Shown: positions 11,191-21,401, counted from the stretch's first letter. The stretch: 64,000 nt of DNA from Endotrypanum monterogeii (GCA_000333855.2 CM007345.1:797527-861526), one strand, 5' to 3'. Numbers and translations are program-made. Notes: generated from the letters alone by a model not told the origin.

Positions 11191-12528
11191 ATGGTCAATT
11201 TTATCCAGCCAGGTGGGGGAAGCGCGACTAAAAACATATCAGTAGCGATTCCAGCGGATGGTGAGCTCATTGTGGTTGTCCCTCTTAATGAGCCCAAGTG
11301 TTCCGCTTCGATCAAGCTGGAGCCTTCTACTGGCGCCATGGACTCGCGAGTTGATGTTGCCGGCAGTCCTCTTGTTGCAGATATATGTTACTATCTCTTG
11401 CCAGGAGCTACTGTTAATGTATTTGCTTGGACCATAAGCGTTGTCCGGATAGAAGGATCTGAACAGTTGCTGCGGAGCGTTATCCGCTCGTCGACAAAGT
11501 CGATCACTCGACCCCTGGTGGAGTACCATTGTGTCTTGCACACTCAACGCCTCGCCGCGGAGAAGACTCAAACTGCTGGTCCTGTGACGCTGATTTGCGG
11601 TGGACAGCTTACAGGAAAAATTATGGTTGCACGCACACTAGTTAACTATGCCGCACGTTCCGGCTGGAGGCCCACTCTGGTTGACATGAATCCAGGGGTT
11701 GAACAGATGATTGGATTACCTGGTTCCATCGGAGCAGCCATCGTGGATTATCCAGTCTCCCTGGATGAAGTAATGGCGCTTTCGCTTGTCAGTACAACGT
11801 GCTTTGTAGGTACCACAGAGGTTGAGTCCTTCAGTAAACTGGGGGAGGCTTTGATAGGGGCAGCATACGTGCACTTCTCAAAGCTCTTGCTCAACTGTGT
11901 TCGAGAACGCTTGTCAATACACGCGAGTGACCTGTACGGTTTTAGCGGTGCAATTATTCTTTTCCCAGAGGTACACGGTAGCGCTGGTATGAATGTTGTC
12001 AGTGAGCTTATTCAGCAGTACGACATTACCAACGTACTGTGCCTCGGCGATGACGACCTGTTTCATACTCTCTATCTGCGACACGATCGTGGAAACCCAG
12101 GTCAGCCAGACTACGTGAAGATAGATCGTATTTCACATAACTTTAGTGTTGTTCCTCCACCCGAGGCTGACGCAGTGATGTCGTTGAGGTATAGCGAATA
12201 TTTTCTTGGTGCGGGTGCAGTGGGTCTGCATCCATCACAGTGGTCAAAACCCTTCAACAGCATCGACGTTCTAATTGTCAAAGAGGAACATGGGCAAGTG
12301 GTCTTGTCTGCGGTCCCGAAGGAGGAGTTGCAAGGAATTGTTGGTTGCATTGGCGCATTGTTTTCGTCGAAGTCGGGCAGTGCGCTTCAGTCTTCACCGC
12401 TCGCCTATGCGAGAGTGCAAACAGTTGACCCTGCTGGCATTTATTTCCTGACAAGCACCCATTTCACATTTCCATCCGAAAAGATAACTTTACTTGTTGG
12501 TAGTGTCCGCTGGATTACCAGTACTTAA
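11191..12528 (+). CDS. Clp1-like mRNA 3'-end processing / polynucleotide kinase family protein
   Basis: 445 residues from the first ATG after the predicted splice site. The layout is that of Clp1: an N-terminal beta domain (residues 1-125), a central P-loop domain and a C-terminal beta domain ending in LLVGSVRWITS, close to the family's C-terminal signature. Clp1 is a subunit of pre-mRNA cleavage factor and, in animals, an RNA 5'-kinase of the tRNA splicing complex. In trypanosomatids polyadenylation is coupled to trans-splicing, so a role there is likely. The P-loop is abnormal: GGQLTGKI (residues 137-144) keeps the glycines and lysine but has Ile where Ser or Thr should bind Mg-ATP, and the Walker B-like strand reads LVDMNP. 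Kinase activity is therefore doubtful, although nucleotide binding may remain. It is the first gene of the rightward array. Confidence 0.85.
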   Translation: MVNFIQPGGGSATKNISVAIPADGELIVVVPLNEPKCSASIKLEPSTGAMDSRVDVAGSPLVADICYYLLPGATVNVFAWTISVVRIEGSEQLLRSVIRSSTKSITRPLVEYHCVLHTQRLAAEKTQTAGPVTLICGGQLTGKIMVARTLVNYAARSGWRPTLVDMNPGVEQMIGLPGSIGAAIVDYPVSLDEVMALSLVSTTCFVGTTEVESFSKLGEALIGAAYVHFSKLLLNCVRERLSIHASDLYGFSGAIILFPEVHGSAGMNVVSELIQQYDITNVLCLGDDDLFHTLYLRHDRGNPGQPDYVKIDRISHNFSVVPPPEADAVMSLRYSEYFLGAGAVGLHPSQWSKPFNSIDVLIVKEEHGQVVLSAVPKEELQGIVGCIGALFSSKSGSALQSSPLAYARVQTVDPAGIYFLTSTHFTFPSEKITLLVGSVRWITST

Positions 12529-12911
12529 AAAATAGACATTCAATTCAAAACCTAACTTACACAGTACACTTTCTACAACGCACTGAGGCAACATGACTAT
12601 TCGGGATAGCTAGTACTAGGGAAAAAAAATGCTTGTGTATCAACGATTTCCTTCCTGGAGACTAAGCAAGCGGCATATATATTTTTTGACAATTGACAGC
12701 AATAAAATATTGGAAGGCCACCTATATATTGCATTCAGGCCTTTATTGCCTTTATTTCTCGAGTTACTTCACGTCTTGTTGTGGAGTTGCCTTTCACTGA
12801 ATTCATTAATCACGTTTTTTTTTCCATTGAGAAACGCTTCTTCTGCTCGACCCCTGTATTGCTTTTTCTAAGGCACGTCAGAGCACAATCCGAGACATCC
12901 ATTATGAAAAG
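12529..12911. other. Clp1-VPS33 intergenic region
   Basis: AT-rich spacer with T runs. The last 80 bases hold the pyrimidine tract and the AG (12871-12872) used for VPS33. Confidence 0.55.
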
Positions 12912-12915
12912 ATGA
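12834..12915 (+). promoter_or_regulatory. VPS33 leader: splice acceptor and three-codon upstream ORF
   Basis: A T/C-rich tract leads to AG at 12871-12872. The 39-base leader that follows contains ATG AAA AGA TGA at 12904-12915. Its stop codon overlaps the VPS33 start (12912) as ATGA, in a different frame. Any ribosome scanning this leader meets the short ORF first, so VPS33 would depend on leaky scanning or on re-initiation at the overlapping ATG. Confidence 0.6.
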
Positions 12916-14705
12916 GCTCTTCACAAGAGGCCTTAGCTCAAGTGGAGGGTGCGAATGAAATACCCAAACAGGAATTCCTGAGCGCTCTTGCCGCAGTCTA
13001 TGAAGGTCAGGGAACCACTATTGTTTTCATCGAAGGACATATTCTTTCCGCCCTCAGACGCCTAGGAATCACAATAGAGGACTTCGGTCGTGACAAAGGA
13101 GTTGTCGGTGTTTTTCCGTTTCAAAGCGATATAAACTATGTTTCAGCTGACAACATTGTGTATATTCTGAACCCAGATCCAAGCACTATGCGAACTGTTG
13201 TTGTTCACATGCTGTCCTATACTCAACGGTTCGCAAATGCGAAACCGGCTATCCTTTATGTGCCCCAGAAGACGTTGATTGCGGAGCAGGTGATGGAGGA
13301 TGAGTTCAAGCTCTCCCAAAAATTTCCCACGTTGCGCATCTCAAGTTTGGATTTAGACCACCTTTTTGTGGAGGAAAACGTCTTCACCATGGGGTTACCA
13401 CTCTCGTTCAAGTCGGTGTTTGTAGATGGAGACTTGAGTAATTTGACCTGGATTGCCAGGCTTTTGCTTAAGCTACAAACAGCGCGTTTCGGTGTCATTC
13501 CGCACATCCTAGGAAAAGGAGACAATGCTGCCAAGGTCATTCAGATTCTTCAGCGCATGCAGAACGATGTGGGCAGAAGTTTTATTACTGACATACCTTC
13601 CGAGGTAGAGACACTTATCATCATGGATCGTTGCGTGGATCTTGTGACACCTTTGATGACACAACTCACGTATGAGGGGCTTATCGATGAGGTGTACAGC
13701 ATTGAGAACTGTGAGGCTCGATTTCCGTTTAGCCTCGGGGAGAGCTCTGGCGTTGGGGTGGATGAGAAGGTGGTATTGAACGGCTCGGACAGAATCTTTG
13801 CTGAAATTCGCGACAAGAATTTGACCCGCGTCGGCTCTGTGCTCTATCAAAAATCTCTTTGGGTGAAGCAAAATTACGACAAGCGAAAGGAGGTGCATCA
13901 GCTGAAGGAGCTGAAGGAGTTCATGAAAGGTTTACCGGAGATGCAAGAAATGCATCGTCTGATTGGCATTCATACCAATATTGCCACGGAAGTTAGCAAG
14001 ACTGCGCAGAGTATGGCGTTCAAGAGGCGCATTTCGATGGAGCACAGTATCATTCAGCAATCCAATGAAGGCGATATTCTAAAGTACATTGAGGATCTCG
14101 TCCTTCGAAAGGAAAAGTTTGAGATAGTTATTCGCCTGATGGCGCTTCTCTCCATTGTCAACGGTGGTCTGCGCGAAAAAGACCTGTGCAGCCTCAAAGA
14201 AAATATGATGCTGGTCTACGGAGTTCCACAAGTCATTTCCATTTTCTTCCTTCTAGAGAGGTGTGGCCTTCTTCGTGTGCAGAGCGGAAAGGGAAGCGGC
14301 TACGCAGCTATTCGAAAACATCTAAAGACATGGAATACGTCGGTGACCGAAGAAGACCGTAATGACATCGCATGCGCTTACGGAGGCTACGCTCCTCCTC
14401 TTATCCGACTAGTGGACACCGTTTTGCAGAATCCACAAGCGTGGGGCGCGGAAGATGGCATGCTTAGCTTTCTCCCCGGTGAAAAGAAGGAGCTGCTTAA
14501 TGAAGTGGAGATCACCACTGCAACCAAGACAGTGATTATCTTTTTCATTGGCGGGGTCACAGCTTCCGAGGTGAGTGCCTTGCGCTTTCTAGAGGAACGA
14601 CTCTCTAGCACTGGCAAGCCGCATCGTATCTTTGTAGGAACCACAGACCTTACAAGCGGAAATCGGATGATCCGATCGCTTCTCCCATTCGAGCCGTTGG
14701 GGTAG
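12912..14705 (+). CDS. VPS33: VPS33, Sec1/Munc18-family vacuolar sorting protein
   Basis: 597 residues, the usual size of Sec1/Munc18 proteins. VPS33 is the SNARE-binding core subunit of the CORVET/HOPS tethering complexes that drive endosome and lysosome fusion. Family landmarks are the early aspartate-rich segment with YILNPDPSTM, the domain-2 strand IIMDRCVDLVTPLMTQLTYEGLIDE (conserved DR.D...P...Q.TYEG pattern), and the C-terminal FIGGVTASEVSALRFLEE, which is the VPS33-type GG.T..E..ALRFL signature and separates it from Sec1, VPS45 and Sly1. Its start is overlapped by a minimal upstream ORF. A paralogue choice between VPS33A and VPS33B is not possible from sequence alone. Confidence 0.93.
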   Translation: MSSSQEALAQVEGANEIPKQEFLSALAAVYEGQGTTIVFIEGHILSALRRLGITIEDFGRDKGVVGVFPFQSDINYVSADNIVYILNPDPSTMRTVVVHMLSYTQRFANAKPAILYVPQKTLIAEQVMEDEFKLSQKFPTLRISSLDLDHLFVEENVFTMGLPLSFKSVFVDGDLSNLTWIARLLLKLQTARFGVIPHILGKGDNAAKVIQILQRMQNDVGRSFITDIPSEVETLIIMDRCVDLVTPLMTQLTYEGLIDEVYSIENCEARFPFSLGESSGVGVDEKVVLNGSDRIFAEIRDKNLTRVGSVLYQKSLWVKQNYDKRKEVHQLKELKEFMKGLPEMQEMHRLIGIHTNIATEVSKTAQSMAFKRRISMEHSIIQQSNEGDILKYIEDLVLRKEKFEIVIRLMALLSIVNGGLREKDLCSLKENMMLVYGVPQVISIFFLLERCGLLRVQSGKGSGYAAIRKHLKTWNTSVTEEDRNDIACAYGGYAPPLIRLVDTVLQNPQAWGAEDGMLSFLPGEKKELLNEVEITTATKTVIIFFIGGVTASEVSALRFLEERLSSTGKPHRIFVGTTDLTSGNRMIRSLLPFEPLG

Positions 14706-15166
14706 TTGCTTACCCCCTTGTGCACATCAGCTTCTCAATTTTTGCCTGTTTGTCCGCGAGGGCCCAACTTTTCCTTTCGATGAATATGTTCCTTGTCTGG
14801 AAAACGACTTCGATTGCCCATACGGAGGAACAAAAGAAGATGGCAGTGAGCCCGAACAGGACTTCTTCTCCCACACTTTTTTTCTCTCAGACACGTACAC
14901 GAACACACATATAGATGGATATATACAAATTCATGTACGTGTGTTTTTATGTGCTCTTCTTGGACGCATAGACTTTTTTCTGCTGAGAAAAAAATCTGAA
15001 AATGGTGCAAGGGGTACCGTACACCTCGCGTATTCCCATGCCAGCGATGGGAGGTGCCGTGTATCAATGGGAATTTACTCTGCATGTGTATCCTCTTGGG
15101 TTTCCTTCACTACTCACTGCTCCTATTTCTCGTGTATGTTGTGCATCTTTTCTTTCCACGTAGGAA

Positions 15167-15199
<33 letters not shown>

Positions 15200-15212
15200 T
15201 AAGGGAAGAAAC
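14706..15212. other. VPS33 to J-protein intergenic region
   Basis: Holds a pyrimidine-rich stretch at about 15097-15163 ending in AG (15162-15163). A (TA)n tract at about 15170-15200 would lie inside the 5' UTR, directly before the start codon. Confidence 0.55.
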
Positions 15213-16361
15213 ATGGGTGATAGTCGCATCCGTTGCTACTACGAGGTGCTTGAGTTGGGGCGGAAGGCCACTTATGACGAGGTCCGCGCTGCCTACAAAA
15301 AGAAGTCACTCCAGTACCACCCTGACAAAAACTATGGTAATCAGGAAGAGGCCGCTATACGTTTCAAAGAGGTTCAGAACGCGTACTCCATTCTTAGTGA
15401 CCCGGATGAGCGTGCCTGGTACGACTCGCATCGTGAGGCAATCCTTCGGGGCGGCGACGGCACAGGTGACCCGGACGAGTTGAATCTTTACGAGTATTTC
15501 ACCGCAAGCTGCTTCGATGGGTTTGACGACGGCGAGAGCGGGTTCTTCACTGTCTACCACAGGGTCTTTGACTTGCTTATTGATGAGGAGTCTGACTACG
15601 ATTCCCGTGCGAAATCATGGCCAGGTTTCGGCACAAGCACAAGCGACTGGGCGGATGTTCAGAAGTTTTACGGCCACTGGCGCAACTTCAGCACTTACAA
15701 GACGTTCAGCTGGAAGGATGAATACAAGGTGAACGAAATGGAGGATCGCTACTCCCGTCGCATGGCTGACCGCATTAACAGCAAAGCACGCGACAGTGCC
15801 AAGAAGGAGTACGTGCGTACCGTGCAAAGTCTTGCTCAGTTTGTTTACCGTCGTGACCCGCGGGTGAAGGCAGAGCTGGATCGCCAGGAAAAAGAGGAGG
15901 AAGCGAAGCGCGAAGAGCGCCAGCGGCAGGAGATCGAGCGTCTAAAGCGCCGCCGTGAAGTCAATGAGCGCATCTGGGCAGAGGCCGCAGAGCGCGAGGC
16001 CCGGGAGGAAGCGGAACGAGCGGCGAGAGGTGAGACGATGGATGGGTCGACGTTGGAGATGCTGTACGAGAAGGAGCGACAGACAAAGGAGATGATGCGT
16101 GGAAACGGCGGTGTCGGTGCGCACGCTGCAGGCTTTGCCATGCTCGAAGGTGACGACGACGTGGTCGTGACGTCGTACAACTGCCCTGCGTGCAAAAAAC
16201 AGTTCAAGTCCGAAAACCAGTACAAGGAGCACGTCGGTAGTAATAAACACAAGACGAAGCTGAAACAATTGGCAGCCAAAGGCACGGACGTTGCTGCGCT
16301 CATGGGCGAAAAAAAAGAGAGCAGCGGTGTTGACCCCGAAGAGCGAGGTGTGTCTGCGTAA
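15213..16361 (+). CDS. J-domain protein with C2H2 zinc finger, JJJ1/DNAJC21 type
   Basis: 382 residues. The frame is open upstream but that part is translated (TA)n, so the ATG at 15213 (MGDSRIRCYYEVLELG) is the start. The J domain occupies residues about 8-70 with HPD at 36-38. A region with repeated Trp and Asp/Tyr (FDLLIDEESDYDSRAKSWPGFGTSTSDW) is characteristic of JJJ1/DNAJC21. A long charged helix follows (about 215-290). Near the C-terminus is a U1-like C2H2 finger, CPACKKQFKSENQYKEHVGSNKH. JJJ1 stimulates Hsp70 to release the export factor Arx1 from cytoplasmic pre-60S subunits. Yeast Jjj1 and human DNAJC21 have two zinc fingers; I see one here. Confidence 0.9.
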   Translation: MGDSRIRCYYEVLELGRKATYDEVRAAYKKKSLQYHPDKNYGNQEEAAIRFKEVQNAYSILSDPDERAWYDSHREAILRGGDGTGDPDELNLYEYFTASCFDGFDDGESGFFTVYHRVFDLLIDEESDYDSRAKSWPGFGTSTSDWADVQKFYGHWRNFSTYKTFSWKDEYKVNEMEDRYSRRMADRINSKARDSAKKEYVRTVQSLAQFVYRRDPRVKAELDRQEKEEEAKREERQRQEIERLKRRREVNERIWAEAAEREAREEAERAARGETMDGSTLEMLYEKERQTKEMMRGNGGVGAHAAGFAMLEGDDDVVVTSYNCPACKKQFKSENQYKEHVGSNKHKTKLKQLAAKGTDVAALMGEKKESSGVDPEERGVSA

Positions 16362-17316
16362 CCGTTCGTTTATCATGTGAGTCCCGATCTTTCGTTATGC
16401 GGCACGTCTGATGAGGTTGACATGCGGATGCCATCACTCTCGCAACGATACCTTGCCGTCGACTATCAGCTTTTTTTCTCATGAGGGACGGGCAGGGGGG
16501 CGGGATGTGGGGAGTGGCAGCGATCGCACATCTTTTCCATCGGAGGGGAAGAACCTTCTCGCATTAAGTCAGTGAGTCGAATGGCATACATAAGTGGATT
16601 TGTGCACATAATGACTGCTGAATCGTGTTTCTTTCAATGCGCCATGCTTTAAAAAAAAAATCAATTGCCCTCTCCCCCCAATAGGCAAAAAAAAATCGAA
16701 GAATGGTCTTGTGAGGTGTTCCTCAACACACACACACACACACACAGGCCCAGGTATTCCGAACTAAACAAAAGAACAACAAAAAGACTAACATCGCTTT
16801 GCATTACCTTTCATCCACCTACCCAGCCACCCCTTTCACACATCTGCAAACGTTAAGCGGACACCGGGGTGGTTAACCAACGACAATGGACTTTGTGTCC
16901 TCGTTGAGGAGGTCTGTGCAGGGATGTGCGTGCGTGCGTATCATGGGGGAAGGACTGTTGGCGACGTGTGGCGCTGGGAAGCCACCTCAATTTTCGTCTT
17001 CTTCCGCCCTGTAGGTGCTCCAGACACTGCTGAGTCTTTGGTCACCGGCTTCATGTTTGCCCTTCCGCTTAGCCCCTTTTGACTTGCTGCAACCCACCTT
17101 CTTTAAACAAAAATATATTATATCTTTACTTTTCTTTAGTTGCTTAGCACGGCTTTCACCACCGCAGCGACGTTGCCCAGCCACCGTCTCCCGCCAGAAA
17201 GTAAAAAAAGGAATCTCTACATCCCCTTTAATTTTTGTGCTGGTCGGCAGTTTTTTTTTTCCCCTCTAGCGTTCCTGCGTGAAACCCTTTCCTTGATCGG
17301 AGTATACCGCGCGGCC
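16362..17316. other. J-protein to PACRG intergenic region
   Basis: Contains (CA)n near 16728-16747 and short A runs. The right end has a T/C tract at 17251-17267 and AG at 17268-17269, a strong acceptor that leaves a 47-base leader for PACRG. No gene seen. Confidence 0.55.
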
Positions 17317-18249
17317 ATGAGTAGCTACGAGATCCAACCCATTCTTAAGGGCACCAAGAAGGACCCGTCCCTGCGAAAGTACAACAAGGCTGCAGGGGTC
17401 GGTCCTTTTGGCCCCGCTCCCGTACGCGGTGGCACCAAGAAGTCCGCATCAGCACAGAGTGCTGCGGCACCAATCGGTGAGGCGGCTGCCACCAGCGTGG
17501 CTGTGACGGGTGTGCGCTTCAAGTACGCTGGAACGAAGCGTGGCTACGGCGGCGCGAGCAGCTCCTTGCGCAAAGGTCGTCCGCGTGACTCGCAGGATGC
17601 TGCTTTTTCGGAAAAGGGCAGTGGAAAAAGTGCACCGCCCAAGGCAGGCGCGTTCAAGAAGCGCATCATTCCACCCACAGAGTTTCGCCGTGCATACAAC
17701 CGTGGTGATTTGCCCATTGCCGTCTGCCACGGCAGCCGCCCTACTATAGATTGGAAGGTGGAGGTCACGAAGCTGGACTATCATCACTACCTCCCTATTT
17801 TCTTTGACGGCATCCGTGAAACGGAGGAGCCGTACATGTTTTTGGCTCGCCAGGGCTGCCTTGACCTGCTGGAGCGTGGTGGGTCCAAGATTCTGCCCAC
17901 CATACCGCAGCTGATCATTCCTATCAAGACTGCGCTAAACACGCGTCATCCTGATATAATCTGCGCAACTCTTCGTATTCTCCAGCAGCTCATCGTCAGT
18001 GACGACCTCATTGGTGAGGCCCTTGTGCCCTACTATCGTCAAATCCTGCCGGTGCTCAACCTGTTCAAGAATGTCCATAAGAAGCGCAGCCGCAGCGACG
18101 CAATGGACTACGGCCAGCGCAACCGCGACGATGTGGGTGACTTGGTGAACGAGACGCTACAGATTTTAGAGCAGCACGGCGGTGAGGATGCCTACATCAA
18201 CATCAAGTACATGGTGCCCACCTATGAGAGTTGCATCTACAACAACTGA
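17317..18249 (+). CDS. PACRG: Parkin co-regulated gene protein (PACRG) homologue, axonemal
   Basis: 310 residues. The start follows a clear splice acceptor; the frame upstream is translated leader. Residues 1-115 are basic, Gly/Ala/Ser-rich and probably disordered. The PACRG domain runs from about 125 to the end: [48 protein letters not shown], then [10 protein letters not shown] and [12 protein letters not shown], ending [17 protein letters not shown] is an ARM-like protein that sits between the outer doublets of axonemes, at the inner junction of A and B tubules, and is needed for doublet integrity in the trypanosome flagellum. Trypanosomes have two functional paralogues (A and B); by remembered synteny this would be PACRGA. 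Confidence 0.95.
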   Translation: MSSYEIQPILKGTKKDPSLRKYNKAAGVGPFGPAPVRGGTKKSASAQSAAAPIGEAAATSVAVTGVRFKYAGTKRGYGGASSSLRKGRPRDSQDAAFSEKGSGKSAPPKAGAFKKRIIPPTEFRRAYNRGDLPIAVCHGSRPTIDWKVEVTKLDYHHYLPIFFDGIRETEEPYMFLARQGCLDLLERGGSKILPTIPQLIIPIKTALNTRHPDIICATLRILQQLIVSDDLIGEALVPYYRQILPVLNLFKNVHKKRSRSDAMDYGQRNRDDVGDLVNETLQILEQHGGEDAYINIKYMVPTYESCIYNN

Positions 18250-20087
18250 TGGAGGGCCATTGAGATGCCGGTTGCGGCAGCCGGCCCGTCGGTGCGCACG
18301 TGTGATGTAGGGATAACTCGCTTGCTTGCCTGTGGAGGTGCGCTCATAACTTGGTTAGAATTGCCTGCTTGTTACTCCGATCCTTTTGTGTACATTTATG
18401 TTCAACTTCTTCCTTGCTCAGCCCTACTGTGGAGTGGTGTGGGGGGCTTAGGGTACACATCTTTTTTTTTTTTGTGAGTGTGTGTCTGCATTTGCGCTAG
18501 TTCTTGGGTTCTACGCGTGGTTGATAGTCGTTTTCGGTGGTTCTTTGTGCGTGTGTGTATACCCCGGCGGTGGTGTGTGTGCGCGTGTGTGTGCGCAGTT
18601 GGAGGGGGAGACTCCGGGAGGGTTAAAGGGGTTACCCCTCGCTCTGTCCCTCGTTCCGGTTTCTTCTCGCTCCAATTTTATTTTTGATGTATGATAGACT
18701 TCTCTTCCCCCCTTCGTGTCCTGGCTGGCTTTGTGCCTCCTTCGCTCCTTCCTGTGTCTCTCCCCCTCCTCCCTTGTCTTGATATATGTTTTCTTCATGT
18801 AGTTATGACACGACGACGGTGGCAAAAAAAAACCCAATGAAACAGAGGATAAGCTCACACGCGCGTACCCATCCGAGCGTGCGCACACCCAAATCCACCT
18901 TTCCTTCTATGTGAAGATGCGAACAACAAAGGGTTCAATTGCTGCAGCGGCGAGCAAAGGATAAAACAAAAGCATCTACACGGTTTTCAAACGTAGAGGC
19001 TGGGAATATTGGGCAGCGGTGCCCACTCCTTTGCGACACGGCATGCAGTTATTTCCCATGTACTTGCTCCGCTTCTTTATACTCGTGAAGACGCCAGTGG
19101 TCGTGTCGTGAAACCTCATCTTCAGCTTCTCACCCTCATCGAGAGTCGCGTGATGTGCGTTCGACGGTAGCTCTTCGCCTCTGGTGCGTGTAGTATGTGA
19201 AGAAGTGTAGAGGCACCAAGGTTTCCGCCTGTGTGTTTTAGCGCGCTTCTTCTATGCTTGTTTCTACTGAGGTGAGCGATGCACACCCAACGCAAGCCTT
19301 TGCTTTCTAGCGCACCTCAGTTGTGGCATCCCAGGCACTACCCTTCGTTTTTTTTTTTCTCTCCTCCTCCTAGCATGTAATGGTCGAGCTGCTTTTTTTT
19401 TTTGCCGTCTTGCTGGCACCTCCCTGCACCTCACCTCTCCCCCTTTCTTTCTCGATTTTCCCGTTTCCTTTTCCTCTTCGCCTCGGGCCATGAACCGCTT
19501 TGCGCATACTATTTTTCACAAAAACAAGGTACATCCCCCCTAAAAAAAATCCAAACCCTCCTCATCGATACACGCGCGCAGACATCTGTGCCACTTCTTT
19601 TTGCCTCACTCATTTCCTGTCGACTTTGCCTGCTCGCAGAGTTTTTTTTTTTTTTCGCTTTACTCACTCACTCGTTTGCTTGTTTCTTTGCTGCTGCTGA
19701 GCCTTCTCCAACCTCCCCCCCCCCCCCCCCACCACACACACACACATCGCACGTGCAATCGCACTTGTGTTTGTGACCGGTGTGCGCGCCAGCACCCCTG
19801 CGTACCGTGACGGAGTGAACTCTGTTCTGTGTTGTGTTGGTTTACGCGAAAATTCGTCGGTGCGCAGCCGTTGCCATCACTCAGACCAGTATCTGGGGTG
19901 AACTCTTTCTTCTTCCCCATTTCGACTCGTTTTCGCAAGATTGTTGGATGTAGAAAGACGAGTGGTTTACGGTGTGCAGCTTCTTGCCTTCTGCCACCGT
20001 TTCCTTCTGCTAATTTTTATCTTTTTTGTGGTGCTCAAAGAGAAAGGTCTGTCGCAAATTTTTTTTTTGAAACATAATCAGTCAGAC
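18250..20087. other. PACRG-CSN2 intergenic region (1.8 kb)
   Basis: GT-rich and pyrimidine-rich. It has T runs at about 18466-18476, 19354-19364, 19394-19404 and 19640-19654, and a C run at about 19716-19731 followed by (CA)n. A pyrimidine-rich stretch precedes AG at 20039-20040, a likely CSN2 acceptor; the AG at 20080-20081 is an alternative. No gene seen. Confidence 0.5.
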
Positions 20088-21401
20088 ATGGAGGACGTCT
20101 ATTACTACGACGATGATGGGGGCTACGATGAGTACTACGAAGGCGGCGCCGACGACGTGGCTGACGTTGACCCGCTAGAGATCAAATACGGTGATGCTAA
20201 GAGCTTCATGCAGAACAATATCGAGCAGAGCTTGCAATGCTTGCAGGAGGTTCTGACTGAGGACAGTGAGCACGGTAGATGGACCTTCAAGGCACTGAAG
20301 ATGCTTGCACGCGCGTCACGTATCGCGAAGCGGTATGACGCAATGGCGGACTACTACGCACAAGTCGCTCACTTTGCCCACCCTGACATTAGCGCTGCTA
20401 CGGTGGCAAAGGCGATGCTCAAATTCACCGAGGAGAGCCAGCGTGTGCCAGCGGAGTGGCGAGGGCGTATCCTGACCGTCACGCTGAATGTGGCCACTGA
20501 ACAGCTAGAACTCTATCGGGACGTTGTTTTGCCTACACTCTTGCGCCGCGCCACTCTTTACGTAGAAGAAGCAAAGTACGAAGAGGCGCTTGTGGACTTG
20601 CAGGAGGCACTGGGATACTGCGATGAGTCTAGTGCCACCGCGGCCCAGGCCAACGCCACATCAATGTACCACGCCGTCACTCTCAAACTCACTGTGTACC
20701 GAAAGCTTAACCGCTACGCAGAGCTGCGGCGTGCTTACTACGAATTGGGTAGTGCACGCTCGGCTTTGCCGTCACTGCGCATGCTTGGCAGCGCCATGGA
20801 GTCCGCAGGGCACTTGTTTTTGCATGACGCGGACTGGGTGGCAGCTCATCGTGCATTTTCTTGCGCTCTTCGCTGCCACACAGAGAGTGGTGACGCTCAG
20901 CAGTACAATGTGGTCAAGTACATAGTCTTGTCCACCGTGATGTCCGGGCTGCCGGTGGACGTGTTCGCGCAGGAGGAGGCACTGGCTAATCACCCGACTG
21001 TTCTCCCATTACGTGCCCTTTGGAAGGCCTTCGTCGTACTGGACGTGCCAGCTTTTCTACAAGTGTTGCACGCTCCTGATAACGCGGACTATTTCTGCAA
21101 TGACGCAGAGTTCGCTCCGTATGTGGAGCCAATGGTGTTCAAGTTGCGCACGAACTATCTCATCTCGTACTCCAAGTGCTTCGGCACGCTGTCACTTCAG
21201 AGCCTAGGGGCTCGGTTGCAGTTGCAGGAGCAACCGTGTAAGGAGCTTTGCACGAGTGCCATTTTCCTGGGTCTGATTGATGCTCACGTGGACGATGCAC
21301 GGAGGCTTTTGCTTCTTCATCGTTCGCCACCCGCCGTTTCGAGCAGCGCTACGGTTTTACGGGATATGTCTGACTTGACTAGCGAGCTGTGCTGCAAGTA
21401 G
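20088..21401 (+). CDS. CSN2: COP9 signalosome subunit 2 (CSN2), PCI-domain protein
   Basis: 437 residues, close to the 443 of the human protein. The ATG at 20088 opens the acidic, Tyr/Asp-rich N-terminus typical of CSN2 (MEDVYYYDDDGGYDEYYEGG); the upstream extension is leader. GRWTFKALKMLARASR at about residue 65 corresponds to the conserved G.W.FKALK segment of CSN2. Helical TPR-like repeats follow, then SALPSLRMLGSAMESAGHLFL and DWVAAHRAFSCALR, which fit the family's IRECGGKMHL and AH..F.EA segments. The C-terminal third is the PCI winged-helix region. CSN2 helps the signalosome hold cullin-RING ligases for deneddylation. The proteasome lid paralogue Rpn6 lacks this acidic N-terminus, which is why CSN2 is preferred. 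Confidence 0.88.
   Translation: MEDVYYYDDDGGYDEYYEGGADDVADVDPLEIKYGDAKSFMQNNIEQSLQCLQEVLTEDSEHGRWTFKALKMLARASRIAKRYDAMADYYAQVAHFAHPDISAATVAKAMLKFTEESQRVPAEWRGRILTVTLNVATEQLELYRDVVLPTLLRRATLYVEEAKYEEALVDLQEALGYCDESSATAAQANATSMYHAVTLKLTVYRKLNRYAELRRAYYELGSARSALPSLRMLGSAMESAGHLFLHDADWVAAHRAFSCALRCHTESGDAQQYNVVKYIVLSTVMSGLPVDVFAQEEALANHPTVLPLRALWKAFVVLDVPAFLQVLHAPDNADYFCNDAEFAPYVEPMVFKLRTNYLISYSKCFGTLSLQSLGARLQLQEQPCKELCTSAIFLGLIDAHVDDARRLLLLHRSPPAVSSSATVLRDMSDLTSELCCK

Noticed and set aside
17140..17316. N-terminal extension of PACRG
   Set aside because: It runs through a T/C tract and CTAG acceptor at 17251-17269, so it is not in the mature mRNA.
19941..20087. N-terminal extension of CSN2
   Set aside because: The extension is hydrophobic leader translation, crosses T runs and likely splice sites, and CSN2 starts naturally at 20088.
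20088..21401. Proteasome lid subunit Rpn6 as an alternative to CSN2
   Set aside because: The acidic Tyr/Asp N-terminus and the G.W.FKALK-type segment fit CSN2 and not Rpn6.
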